This document shows positions 16,292-24,221 of a stretch of DNA of 64,000 bases, one piece after another; the stretch's first letter is position 1, and every line of letters begins with the position of its first letter. The notes under the pieces were generated by a model. The model saw only the letters and a program-made list of their open reading frames with translations, searched no databases and had not been told where the DNA came from. Both the position numbers and the translations under genes were made by a program. The stretch comes from an uncultured Lachnospiraceae bacterium (GTDB taxonomy: Bacteria; Bacillota; Clostridia; Lachnospirales; Lachnospiraceae), in the NCBI GenBank assembly GCA_947173495.1, contig CAMWFQ010000006.1:1-64000 (forward strand). Direction: 5' to 3'.

Positions 16292-17365
16292 CTAGCAAAA
16301 TCTCCCCTTAAAATCCATAGTCGAACATCTCCCCAATGGCAATTTTACTCTGCCTCCCTCCTGTGCAGACTTATAAATTGCAAGAACTAACTCTAGAGCT
16401 CGTTTCCCTGCTTCTGCAGTAATATATGGCTCAACTCCTTGTTCAATAGAACTAATTACATCTTTGTACAACGGTGTATGACCATAGCCATATACATTAG
16501 GCGGATTATTTGAAAACTCTTTTTTTACCTCTTCCGGAATATCTAACGCATCTGCAAACTGCCACTCCTCAATTATATTGACAGACTGTCCTCCTGCTTT
16601 AACCGTTCCCATCTCACCAAATAAATACAGTGTCTCTTCTAAATTTCGCGGATAAATGTCTGTAGTACCCTCTACAATTCCATAAGCGCCATTTCTAAAT
16701 TTAATCATTGCAATCCCGAAATCCTCTGTCTCAATATAATCATGATTCATTTTATCTGTCATTCCAATTACTTCTTCAACTTCATCTCCCAACATCCAGC
16801 GGAGTAAATCAATATTATGAATGCATTGGTTCATAAGTGCGCCTCCATCCTGTTCCCAGGTTCCGCGCCATTTTGCCCTACTATAATAATCATACCCGCG
16901 GTTCCAACGAATATGTGCTGTTCCATAAAACATTCTTCCAAACCGATTCATTTCCACAGCCTCGCGTATCTTCTGAACTGATTTATTAAAGCGGTTCTGA
17001 TGGCAGGCACATACCACTACACCTTTTTCCTTTGCTTTCTCAATAATCAAATCCGCATCTGCCAAGGAAAGCGCTATTGGCTTCTCAATAATGAGATTGC
17101 ATCCTGCCTCAATACAATCCAAAGCAATTGCAGCGTGCTTCCCACTTTCTGTAGCAATTGCCACCAGTTCAGGCTTCTCCTTTTCCAACATTTCATGATA
17201 ATCTGTGTATTGGTGTATGCTTCGATTCAGTTTAAATTTTACAATCTTATCTTTAATGTTCCGTGATTCCAGATCACATAATCCCACTATTTCTAGCTTA
17301 TTTTCCCTAGCTGCCGCAATATGATTCGGCGAAATCCTTCCACAACCAATTAATACATATCTCAT
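16292..17365 (-). CDS. wlbA: UDP-GlcNAc-uronate 3-dehydrogenase, Gfo/Idh/MocA family (WlbA/WbpB type)
   Basis: 357 aa. The N-terminal Rossmann fold starts VLIGCGRISPNHIAAA, followed by the family motif EKPIALSLADAD and CACHQNRFN; the C-terminal domain has GGALMNQCIHNIDLLRWMLG. In the known pathway WlbA/WbpB oxidises C3 of UDP-N-acetylglucosaminuronic acid to the 3-keto sugar. The next two genes, in order, encode the aminotransferase and acetyltransferase for the following steps, which supports this over other Gfo/Idh roles. It has a strong ribosome site (GGAGGAAGAAGA). UDP-GlcNAc 6-dehydrogenase, needed to make the substrate, is not in the window. Confidence 0.5.
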   Translation of the reverse strand: MRYVLIGCGRISPNHIAAARENKLEIVGLCDLESRNIKDKIVKFKLNRSIHQYTDYHEMLEKEKPELVAIATESGKHAAIALDCIEAGCNLIIEKPIALSLADADLIIEKAKEKGVVVCACHQNRFNKSVQKIREAVEMNRFGRMFYGTAHIRWNRGYDYYSRAKWRGTWEQDGGALMNQCIHNIDLLRWMLGDEVEEVIGMTDKMNHDYIETEDFGIAMIKFRNGAYGIVEGTTDIYPRNLEETLYLFGEMGTVKAGGQSVNIIEEWQFADALDIPEEVKKEFSNNPPNVYGYGHTPLYKDVISSIEQGVEPYITAEAGKRALELVLAIYKSAQEGGRVKLPLGRCSTMDFKGRFC

Positions 17366-17387
17366 TCTTCTTCCTCCAGCTGTATCT

Positions 17388-18515
17388 TCATTTTGCTTCT
17401 TTAATTATATTACAAGTCTCTTCAATCTCCTCTAATTTTAAATAAGGATGCATGGGTAAAGATAAGACTCTCTTACACAATTTTTCTGTCACTTTTAATT
17501 CCACCGGACAAGAATACTTTAAACCCTGAAACGCACCTTGCATATGCATCGGCCTACAATAATAAATCATTGAAGGGATTCCTTTCTCCTTTAGCATACG
17601 CATAATCCTCTCTCTTTCTTCGGAATCTTTACATAATATGCTGTATTGTGCCCAGCTTGATAAATATCCTTTCAAGACTACAGGTGTTTTCACAATTCCC
17701 TTCAGCTTTTCGGTATACTCTGATGACATCTGGTTTACTGCTTCTAACTCATATCTTTCAAAAATATCTAACTTCACTTTTAATACTGCTGCCTGCAATG
17801 TGTCCAATCTGGAATTTAATCCAATTCGGACATTATCATACTTATCACTTCCCTTGCCATGTACCCGATATGACCGCAACAATTCTGCCCAATCATCATT
17901 ATCTGTAAAAACAGCCCCTCCGTCTCCATAGCATCCTAATGGTTTTGCTGGGAAAAAAGATGTTGTAGAAATATCCCCAAAAGAACAATTCCTCTTTCCT
18001 CTAATAGCCCCCCCAAATCCCTGAGCACCATCTTCCAGAAGCATCAAATGTTGAGATTTTACAATAATTTTTATCTCATCATAATTAGCAGACTGCCCAA
18101 ACAAATCTACAGCAATTACTACTTTCGCTTGTAGTCTACCTTCCCTTTTTACTTTTTCAATTGCTTCCTGCAGAGACTCTGGTGACATATTAAAAGTATC
18201 CTCATCTACATCAACAAAAACAGGTGTAGCCCCCACCAAAGCCACTACTTCTGCTGTGGAAAAAAAAGTAAAATCCGGTACAAAAACCGCGTCTCCTTCG
18301 CCAATGCCCCATACCATTAACGCTAATTGTAAAGCATCTGTTCCATTAGCACAAGAAATACAGTGCTTTGTTCCCACATAGGAAGCCAAACTTTTTTCTA
18401 TCTCCAATACCTCATTTCCACTAATAAAGTTTGTCTTTAATAGTACTCTCTGAATTGCTTGATCAATTTCCTCTTGATTATTTTGATACTGCCTCTTTAA
18501 ATCTCTGAATTCCAT
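17388..18515 (-). CDS. wlbC: DegT/DnrJ/EryC1 aminotransferase (WlbC/WbpE type)
   Basis: 375 aa PLP enzyme of the sugar aminotransferase family. Landmarks are NGTDALQLAL, VFVDVDEDTFNM, LFGQSANYDE, LLEDGAQGFGG, the PLP lysine in SFFPAKPLGCYGDGG, and NSRLDTLQAAVL. Placed between WlbA- and WlbB-like genes, it should add the 3-amino group to UDP-3-keto-GlcNAcA using glutamate. The start codon directly follows the stop of the acetyltransferase gene (TAA then ATG), with a ribosome site in that gene. A G7 run (18008-18014) lies in the FGG codons. A second, different DegT enzyme at 20338-21435 serves another sugar. Confidence 0.5.
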   Translation of the reverse strand: MEFRDLKRQYQNNQEEIDQAIQRVLLKTNFISGNEVLEIEKSLASYVGTKHCISCANGTDALQLALMVWGIGEGDAVFVPDFTFFSTAEVVALVGATPVFVDVDEDTFNMSPESLQEAIEKVKREGRLQAKVVIAVDLFGQSANYDEIKIIVKSQHLMLLEDGAQGFGGAIRGKRNCSFGDISTTSFFPAKPLGCYGDGGAVFTDNDDWAELLRSYRVHGKGSDKYDNVRIGLNSRLDTLQAAVLKVKLDIFERYELEAVNQMSSEYTEKLKGIVKTPVVLKGYLSSWAQYSILCKDSEERERIMRMLKEKGIPSMIYYCRPMHMQGAFQGLKYSCPVELKVTEKLCKRVLSLPMHPYLKLEEIEETCNIIKEAK

Positions 18516-19025
18516 TTAACCATCCTTCTTTTTTGAAATAATATTGCCATATTTATCAACCCGTCCAATCACCTTGGCCGGTATTCCTGCTACAAGTGAA
18601 TACTCTGGAACATCTTTTGTCACAACAGCTCCTGCGGCTACAAGTGCATATTTCCCTATCCTATGTCCGCATACAATTGTTGCATTTGCTCCGATAGATG
18701 CCCCTTCTTCTATCGTCGTCTTCTTATAACTATCATGTCCTTTAGGATATAGTGCTCTTGGAGTCAGATCATTCGTAAACACACAGGAAGGTCCCAAAAA
18801 GACATTGTTTTCTATCGTTACTCCCTCATAAACCGATACATTGTTCTGTATTTTGACACCATTTCCAATCACTACATTGTTTGAAATATTCACATTTTGC
18901 CCCAAACTGCAATTATCTCCAATCCTTGCTCCTCCCTGCACATGGCAAAAATGCCATATCTTTGAATTATCACCTATTACTACATTTTCATCAATATAAC
19001 TTGATTCATGTATAAAATAGCCCAT
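18516..19025 (-). CDS. wlbB: Hexapeptide-repeat N-acetyltransferase (WlbB/WbpD type)
   Basis: 169 aa left-handed beta-helix acetyltransferase. Repeats such as [50 protein letters not shown] and the block [16 protein letters not shown] followed by [17 protein letters not shown] match WlbB/WbpD, which acetylates the 3-amino group of UDP-GlcNAc3NA to give UDP-2,3-diacetamido-glucuronic acid. It could instead be the QdtC/FdtC acetyltransferase for the nearby aminodeoxyhexose genes, but the IWHF and SVYEGV blocks and gene order favour WlbB. A strong ribosome site (AAGGAAGAAG) precedes the ATG. Confidence 0.5.
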   Translation of the reverse strand: MGYFIHESSYIDENVVIGDNSKIWHFCHVQGGARIGDNCSLGQNVNISNNVVIGNGVKIQNNVSVYEGVTIENNVFLGPSCVFTNDLTPRALYPKGHDSYKKTTIEEGASIGANATIVCGHRIGKYALVAAGAVVTKDVPEYSLVAGIPAKVIGRVDKYGNIISKKKDG

Positions 19026-19043
19026 ACTCTTCTTCCTTCTTTC

Positions 19044-20351
19044 TTACACTTCCTCTTTCTCAAGCAATCTCTCTATTTCTATTATATATCGCTGGCAATA
19101 TTGAGGGTTAAGAGTAAACATATTTGATGAAAAATATGCAGTTCTCTCTGTCACTTCTGCATTTAAATATATATTTCTTAAATTCATCAAATAGCCTATT
19201 GTGGAATATAAATAAAAATGATATTCCTCTGGCATAATACATCCAATAATTGTTCCTGGAATGCAATAGATAATATTCGTTAGAACTGCTCCTGTTGCGC
19301 ACACAACACATTTTGCCTTTGAAAAACAGATTACCTGTTCTTCATAAGTCATATCTTCAGCAAAAATCACCTCATAGCCATTCTGCTCGAAAAGAATTCT
19401 AATCTCCCTTTCGTTTTCAAGACGGATATTTTTTGCATCCCTTCTTGAAACAAAAATTTTTTTGTTGTGCTTTAAGCCTTGCTCTGTAGGCAAAAGATCT
19501 TTAACCTTTTCACGTATATTATACAATGCAGTTTCTGCTATCATATAATCCGAATTTTTTACCATATCAGACTTTTTTAAGCTAATTGGCATCCATGTAT
19601 TCTTTGAAGGGTAAATCAATCGTTTAACTTTGACTACTGTATCATCCATTGCAATAATCGGATGGCAATATATATTTATTCTGCGGAGTAGCTGTTCAAA
19701 CTGTGGAATTTTTAATACAATTTCATCCACCAATATAGGTAGCGTTCTGTACTTTTCCACAGAGTCTGCATAACTAAGTCTAGATAATATCTCAACTGTC
19801 AGATGATAATAATTGTATGGTGCAAAACCTGTCAAAAAAATCGCCTCTTTCACATTTCGAATTTTCTTGCTAAGCACCACCTCAACCTTGTCGCCCTCTT
19901 TGTATTTAAGCCCAGAAAAACGAGCATCATATCTATCTTCTTCATCATTTATAAGCTCATCAAAAATACATTTTGTTTCCGTAAATACAGCTCCTATTTC
20001 TCTAATCACAAATACATCATAAAATTCTGCCATATAGATTTCTGGGGACCAATAGACTTCGATTGATTCCTTATTATTTTCAAAGTACTGAGGCTTACAT
20101 ATTTTCCTAGGCTTTGCTTCTTCAATAAGTCTATAATCCCATTGCTTTTCTTCACAGCAATCAATTGCTGAACACAGTTCGAAGCTTTTCAGCTCCTTAT
20201 TATGAAGAAAAGCAGTTAGCAATACATATGTTCTATCCAGCATTTTATATTTACGAATATAATTCCTTATTTTTAATTTAAAAAAATAAATCTTTTGATA
20301 GCATACCCTTGTGAATCTACTCCTTAACATAATATTTTTAACTGAACTCAT
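19044..20351 (-). CDS. Glycosyltransferase family 61-like protein (DUF563)
   Basis: 435 aa. The C-terminal half carries GT61 features: [18 protein letters not shown], the block [41 protein letters not shown] and the preceding [16 protein letters not shown]61 enzymes transfer pentoses or other sugars onto glycans, and many bacterial members lie in capsule loci. The substrate here is unknown. The start overlaps the end of the upstream fdtB-like gene by 14 bases, with GGGG 6 bases before the ATG, so it is translationally coupled to aminodeoxyhexose genes and may transfer that sugar (inference). Confidence 0.5.
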   Translation of the reverse strand: MSSVKNIMLRSRFTRVCYQKIYFFKLKIRNYIRKYKMLDRTYVLLTAFLHNKELKSFELCSAIDCCEEKQWDYRLIEEAKPRKICKPQYFENNKESIEVYWSPEIYMAEFYDVFVIREIGAVFTETKCIFDELINDEEDRYDARFSGLKYKEGDKVEVVLSKKIRNVKEAIFLTGFAPYNYYHLTVEILSRLSYADSVEKYRTLPILVDEIVLKIPQFEQLLRRINIYCHPIIAMDDTVVKVKRLIYPSKNTWMPISLKKSDMVKNSDYMIAETALYNIREKVKDLLPTEQGLKHNKKIFVSRRDAKNIRLENEREIRILFEQNGYEVIFAEDMTYEEQVICFSKAKCVVCATGAVLTNIIYCIPGTIIGCIMPEEYHFYLYSTIGYLMNLRNIYLNAEVTERTAYFSSNMFTLNPQYCQRYIIEIERLLEKEEV

Positions 20352-21435
20352 TCATCACCCCTACGACATACTCCCTCTTTTCATCTGTCATTCCATAATA
20401 CATAGGCAGACTTAATTCCGTCGCAGATATTTCTTCCACTATTGGAAGATCCCCTGCTTTCATATGAAGTTCTTTATATGCACCCTGAAGATGAATTGGT
20501 GTCGGATAATGCTTACCAGTATCTATACCATGTTCTTTCAAATACTCTTCCAGATGATCTCTCTTTTGGCTGCGAACAGCAAAAATATGAAATACATGAG
20601 TTCTGTTATCTTCAATTGTCGGTAATATGATGTGAGGATTCTCTATCCGCTTCATAAAATACTGTGCCGTTTCCATTCTGTTTTGGTTCCAACGCTCCAT
20701 ATGCATCAGCTTAATCCTTAAAAAGGCCGCCTGCATTTCATCCAGGCGGGAATTATTTCCCTGGTAGATATGATGATATTTTCTGTCTGATCCATAGTTA
20801 CCAAGAGCCGCTGCTTTTTCCGCAATCTCCTTATTGTTGGTCACTACAGCTCCGCCATCCCCCAAAGCGCCCAGGTTCTTTCCTGGATAAAAGCTAAAGC
20901 CCGCCACATCCCCCAACGTTCCAACCCTTTGTCCCTTATAAAGCGCTCCATGCGCCTGCGCACAGTCTTCAATTACTTTTAAATCATATTTGTCCGCTAT
21001 TGTATTAATTTCATCCATATCTGCAGGTTGTCCATATAAATGTACTGCAATAATTGCTTTTGTATGATCTGTGATCTTCTCCTCTATCAATAAAGGATCG
21101 ATATTATACTGTTCCCATTTCGGCTCTACAAATATCGGTCTTGCCCCTGCATAAGTTACCGCCAGAGCTGTAGCAATATAAGTGTTTGATGGCACAATCA
21201 CCTCATCTCCTGCCTTAATATCCAGGGCACGCAGTGCTAAATATAATGCATCCAGCCCGTTTCCACATCCCACACAGTATTTTGCTCCGCAAAAGTCTGC
21301 AAACTCTCTTTCAAACAGTCTGACTTCTTCTCCCAGAATGAACCAGCCTTTATCATAAACTTTTTCAAATTTACACATCATTTCCTCTTTTACTTCCTGA
21401 TGCATAAATGTTAAATCTGAAAATGGTACCTTCAT
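20338..21435 (-). CDS. fdtB: dTDP-3-keto-6-deoxyhexose aminotransferase (FdtB/QdtB type)
   Basis: 365 aa DegT/DnrJ/EryC1 family PLP enzyme: [55 protein letters not shown] lysine in [15 protein letters not shown] and [18 protein letters not shown]. It follows an FdtA-like ketoisomerase with a 4-base overlap (ATGA). In that pathway FdtA moves the keto group of dTDP-4-keto-6-deoxyglucose to C3 and FdtB adds the amino group, giving dTDP-Fuc3N or dTDP-Qui3N. Which epimer cannot be decided from sequence. RmlA/RmlB, which supply the precursor, are not in this window. Confidence 0.5.
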   Translation of the reverse strand: MKVPFSDLTFMHQEVKEEMMCKFEKVYDKGWFILGEEVRLFEREFADFCGAKYCVGCGNGLDALYLALRALDIKAGDEVIVPSNTYIATALAVTYAGARPIFVEPKWEQYNIDPLLIEEKITDHTKAIIAVHLYGQPADMDEINTIADKYDLKVIEDCAQAHGALYKGQRVGTLGDVAGFSFYPGKNLGALGDGGAVVTNNKEIAEKAAALGNYGSDRKYHHIYQGNNSRLDEMQAAFLRIKLMHMERWNQNRMETAQYFMKRIENPHIILPTIEDNRTHVFHIFAVRSQKRDHLEEYLKEHGIDTGKHYPTPIHLQGAYKELHMKAGDLPIVEEISATELSLPMYYGMTDEKREYVVGVMNEFS

Positions 21436-21839
21436 GAATTTTCTTCCTCAATGTTTTTCAAAAATATATTGTAATCCCTGATATAGTCTTCTTCTCTGTA
21501 AAAATCAGATGCCAGAACCAGAAGAACCGCATCCTCTGAAAAATCATGCATTTCTCTCCACATATTATTAGGCACATAGATTCCTTCATAAGGGTTATCC
21601 AAAAGAACCGTTCCTTTTTCATTCCCATTATCCAGTGTAATCATACAGGAACCATGTACACATATTAATATTTGCTCTAATGATTTATGAGCATGCAGAC
21701 CTCGTCTAACCTCCTTCTTAGTATCATATATATAATAAACGCGTTTGATTTTAAATGGAATTTCTTTATTTTCCTCCAATGCGACCAACATACCTCTGTC
21801 GTCCCCATGCCTTTGAAAATTAATTTTTCTGATTTCCAT
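21432..21839 (-). CDS. fdtA: dTDP-4-dehydro-6-deoxyglucose ketoisomerase (FdtA/QdtA/WxcM cupin type)
   Basis: 135 aa cupin. The start ([13 protein letters not shown]), [33 protein letters not shown], and [24 protein letters not shown] are hallmarks of the 3,4-ketoisomerase family, with the active-site histidines in GLHAHK. It feeds the aminotransferase encoded next, which overlaps it by 4 bases. Its own start overlaps the upstream GT2 gene by 20 bases. Product stereochemistry (galacto or gluco) is not resolved. Confidence 0.5.
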   Translation of the reverse strand: MEIRKINFQRHGDDRGMLVALEENKEIPFKIKRVYYIYDTKKEVRRGLHAHKSLEQILICVHGSCMITLDNGNEKGTVLLDNPYEGIYVPNNMWREMHDFSEDAVLLVLASDFYREEDYIRDYNIFLKNIEEENS

Positions 21840-22821
21840 TAACTTCCTCCATCCTGTTCATCAGACCGCGCAAATATTCTTCATTCTCCTGACCATATTT
21901 TAAGATCAGTTCTTTCTCATATTTGACAAGTTTTCTGAAATTCAATATTATAATTATAGAAAGTTTGATATAATAGGGTGTTGCATATTGCAATACCCTC
22001 ATGAGACCTCTTTTTCTTCTAAACCGGATCATCCACTGCTGAATGAGTAAAAATATCTTTTCTTTTATGGATGCTGTCTCTCTATAAGCAATACCATACA
22101 ACCCTTCTATATCTGTGTCAAGTACACTCTTATGCGCCCCTTTGGAACTCGACACAGAATTCTCTGTCTGGCGATATAAGAGCGTGGGGGCATCGTCATA
22201 ATAATACGCAATCTTATCATTTTCCATAAAGATTTGATAGTATCGTGCTCGATCCTCCAGCAAAACAAACTGCTCCATTCTCTCCATAACACTTTGTGTT
22301 AACAGACTCTTTCTGATAATAGCGCCATTCAATATCGGACATCCATATTTTACTGCACTTTTCAAATAATGCTCACTATAGAGCTTTTGCAATACCACGT
22401 TCAGATATCCCATATTTTTAGTAAGAATCGTATCTCTCCTGAATTTCAGCACACCATTTCCAATAACATCATAAGTCTCCAGCAATTGATATTTTGCAAA
22501 CAAATTGCCTACTGCCAGCAGGTCATCTCCTGCTATAATATAAAACTCTTCTCCTATCATATGCTGCAAAGCGCTACACAGGTTTATACAGGTCCCTCTG
22601 TTTTTTTCTGCATAAAGTTTTACGATATTCTGGAATAAGTTCTTATTTTTCTCTACCCATTGGTCTGCCTCTGCGCAGGAAGCATCCGCCGAAGCATCAT
22701 CCGCCAGTATCAGCTGAAAGCTCCTCTTTTCTCCGTAATGAATAATCTGATATTTTATGCTTTCCAGACAATAATATAAAACTTTCTCTTCATTATAAAT
22801 CAGTACGATAAATGAAAACAT
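21820..22821 (-). CDS. Glycosyltransferase family 2
   Basis: 333 aa GT-A enzyme. It opens with FSFIVLIYNEEKVLYYCLES and LILADDASAD, and has the DxD-like motif in YIIAGDDLL. Basic C-terminal stretches (RFRRKRG) suggest peripheral membrane contact. It probably transfers a sugar in the repeat unit; coupled downstream to fdtA and fdtB, its donor may be the aminodeoxyhexose (inference). A perfect 8-bp inverted repeat (22843-22866) lies just upstream of its ribosome site GAGAGGA. Confidence 0.5.
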   Translation of the reverse strand: MFSFIVLIYNEEKVLYYCLESIKYQIIHYGEKRSFQLILADDASADASCAEADQWVEKNKNLFQNIVKLYAEKNRGTCINLCSALQHMIGEEFYIIAGDDLLAVGNLFAKYQLLETYDVIGNGVLKFRRDTILTKNMGYLNVVLQKLYSEHYLKSAVKYGCPILNGAIIRKSLLTQSVMERMEQFVLLEDRARYYQIFMENDKIAYYYDDAPTLLYRQTENSVSSSKGAHKSVLDTDIEGLYGIAYRETASIKEKIFLLIQQWMIRFRRKRGLMRVLQYATPYYIKLSIIIILNFRKLVKYEKELILKYGQENEEYLRGLMNRMEEVNGNQKN

Positions 22822-22842
22822 AGATGTCCTCTCTGACTCACC

Positions 22843-22866
22843 TGTTCAAATTTATATGTTTGAACA
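22843..22866. repeat. 8-bp perfect inverted repeat upstream of the GT2 gene
   Basis: TGTTCAAA (22843-22850) and TTTGAACA (22859-22866) surround an 8-base spacer, in the gap after the flippase gene. No T-tract follows on the minus strand. It may be a weak mRNA hairpin or an operator-like palindrome; chance is possible. Confidence 0.5.
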
Positions 22867-22885
22867 ACATTCATAAATGTAAAAT

Positions 22886-24166
22886 CTACTGATTTGATGC
22901 TATACGATACTGCCTGAATATCCTTTTCACCTTCAATGCCAAAAGTACAAGACAGGGAATCAAAGATATAATAGTTCCAATTCCTGCCCCTGCTGCTCCC
23001 CAGATCGGTATAAAAAGGATATTCAGGATCAGATTGATCACCATTGATACAAAATAAATCGCACTGACATATCCTGCTTTATTTTGATAATATAAAAAAT
23101 AGGACAGCATTTTATTCACCGCTGTGATCACAAATCCGGGCAACAACAGAAGTAAATATTTATACGCCAGTGAAAATTCCTCTCCATACAAAACTTTAAC
23201 CGCGTACTTTCCTCCCAACACAATTGCCCCGGAAATAATCATAATGCACAAACTGTTTATTGTAAAGATTTCTCTAAATTGATCTTTTCTCTTTTTTAAA
23301 TTATCTATGTTTATCACCGCAAAATCTACCATCATAGCGGTCAGAATAATGTCATTAAAATGAGGGAGCTTCATAATAACCTTTTTGGCAACTACATATA
23401 GCGCCAATTCTACACTATCACTCTGCATGCTTCCCAGCATAATCGTATCCATCTCGGTCAGCACAAAGGTTGATAAGCTTGCTATAATATAAGGATATGA
23501 CATGCTGAATATCACTGACAGATTATTCTTAAATTCCTGACTCTCAAACAGGTATTTCTGCTTCCTTATCCCGTATGTCTTTTCCGAAACAAATAACGTA
23601 ATTCCATAAGAAACGATATATCCAATAATGATCCCATAAACATTTTTAAATATATAATAAAAAATGACGCTCCAACCGACATACCCCACATGCTCAAAGA
23701 CAGTAATAATCAAAAGCCTGTCTGTTCTTTTCAAGCCGATCGACGTATTCTTCCAAAATTCAACCACTAAATACAGAAAGGAATATATAGCTCCCAAAAT
23801 CAAAAGCCCCGGAAGATGGCTATATCTCTCTTCAGCATTAGCTGCAATGCATGCAGGTCTTGCAATAAGCATTATAAACACCGAAAATGCACCGCTCACC
23901 AAAATTCTCAGAACCATCCCGCTTACAATATGGTTAAAAATACTTCTCTGATTATTTTCATCCTTTGCAACGATTACCTGCATTGCATTATTGATTCCCA
24001 GGTTTGCTACCCAGAAAACCACTGTAGTAATGGAAAAAAAGAAGGTCCATTCGGCATATCCGTTAATCCCCAGCAATCTGGCCAGTAATATATCCTGCAG
24101 ATAAAAACAGAACATTGCCACAATTTTAGCTATCAAATTGTAACTTACTAATGTAACTTTTTTCAC
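22886..24166 (-). CDS. wzx: Wzx-type polysaccharide flippase (MOP superfamily), copy 1
   Basis: 426 aa, almost wholly hydrophobic with about twelve predicted membrane segments, opening with TLVSYNLIAKIVAMFCFYLQ and ARLLGINGYAEWTFF, and a C-terminal GAAGAGIGTIISLIP segment. It should move undecaprenyl-linked repeat units across the membrane. Start is GTG at 24166 with GAGAGAAG upstream. A second, unrelated-looking Wzx lies at 57421-58944, and a Wzm/Wzt exporter is also present, so the locus likely handles more than one glycan. Confidence 0.5.
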   Translation of the reverse strand: MKKVTLVSYNLIAKIVAMFCFYLQDILLARLLGINGYAEWTFFFSITTVVFWVANLGINNAMQVIVAKDENNQRSIFNHIVSGMVLRILVSGAFSVFIMLIARPACIAANAEERYSHLPGLLILGAIYSFLYLVVEFWKNTSIGLKRTDRLLIITVFEHVGYVGWSVIFYYIFKNVYGIIIGYIVSYGITLFVSEKTYGIRKQKYLFESQEFKNNLSVIFSMSYPYIIASLSTFVLTEMDTIMLGSMQSDSVELALYVVAKKVIMKLPHFNDIILTAMMVDFAVINIDNLKKRKDQFREIFTINSLCIMIISGAIVLGGKYAVKVLYGEEFSLAYKYLLLLLPGFVITAVNKMLSYFLYYQNKAGYVSAIYFVSMVINLILNILFIPIWGAAGAGIGTIISLIPCLVLLALKVKRIFRQYRIASNQ

Positions 24167-24221
24167 TTGGCTTCTCTCTTAATTCCTGACTATTAAAATC
24201 CTCACTTTACAATTTCTTTCC

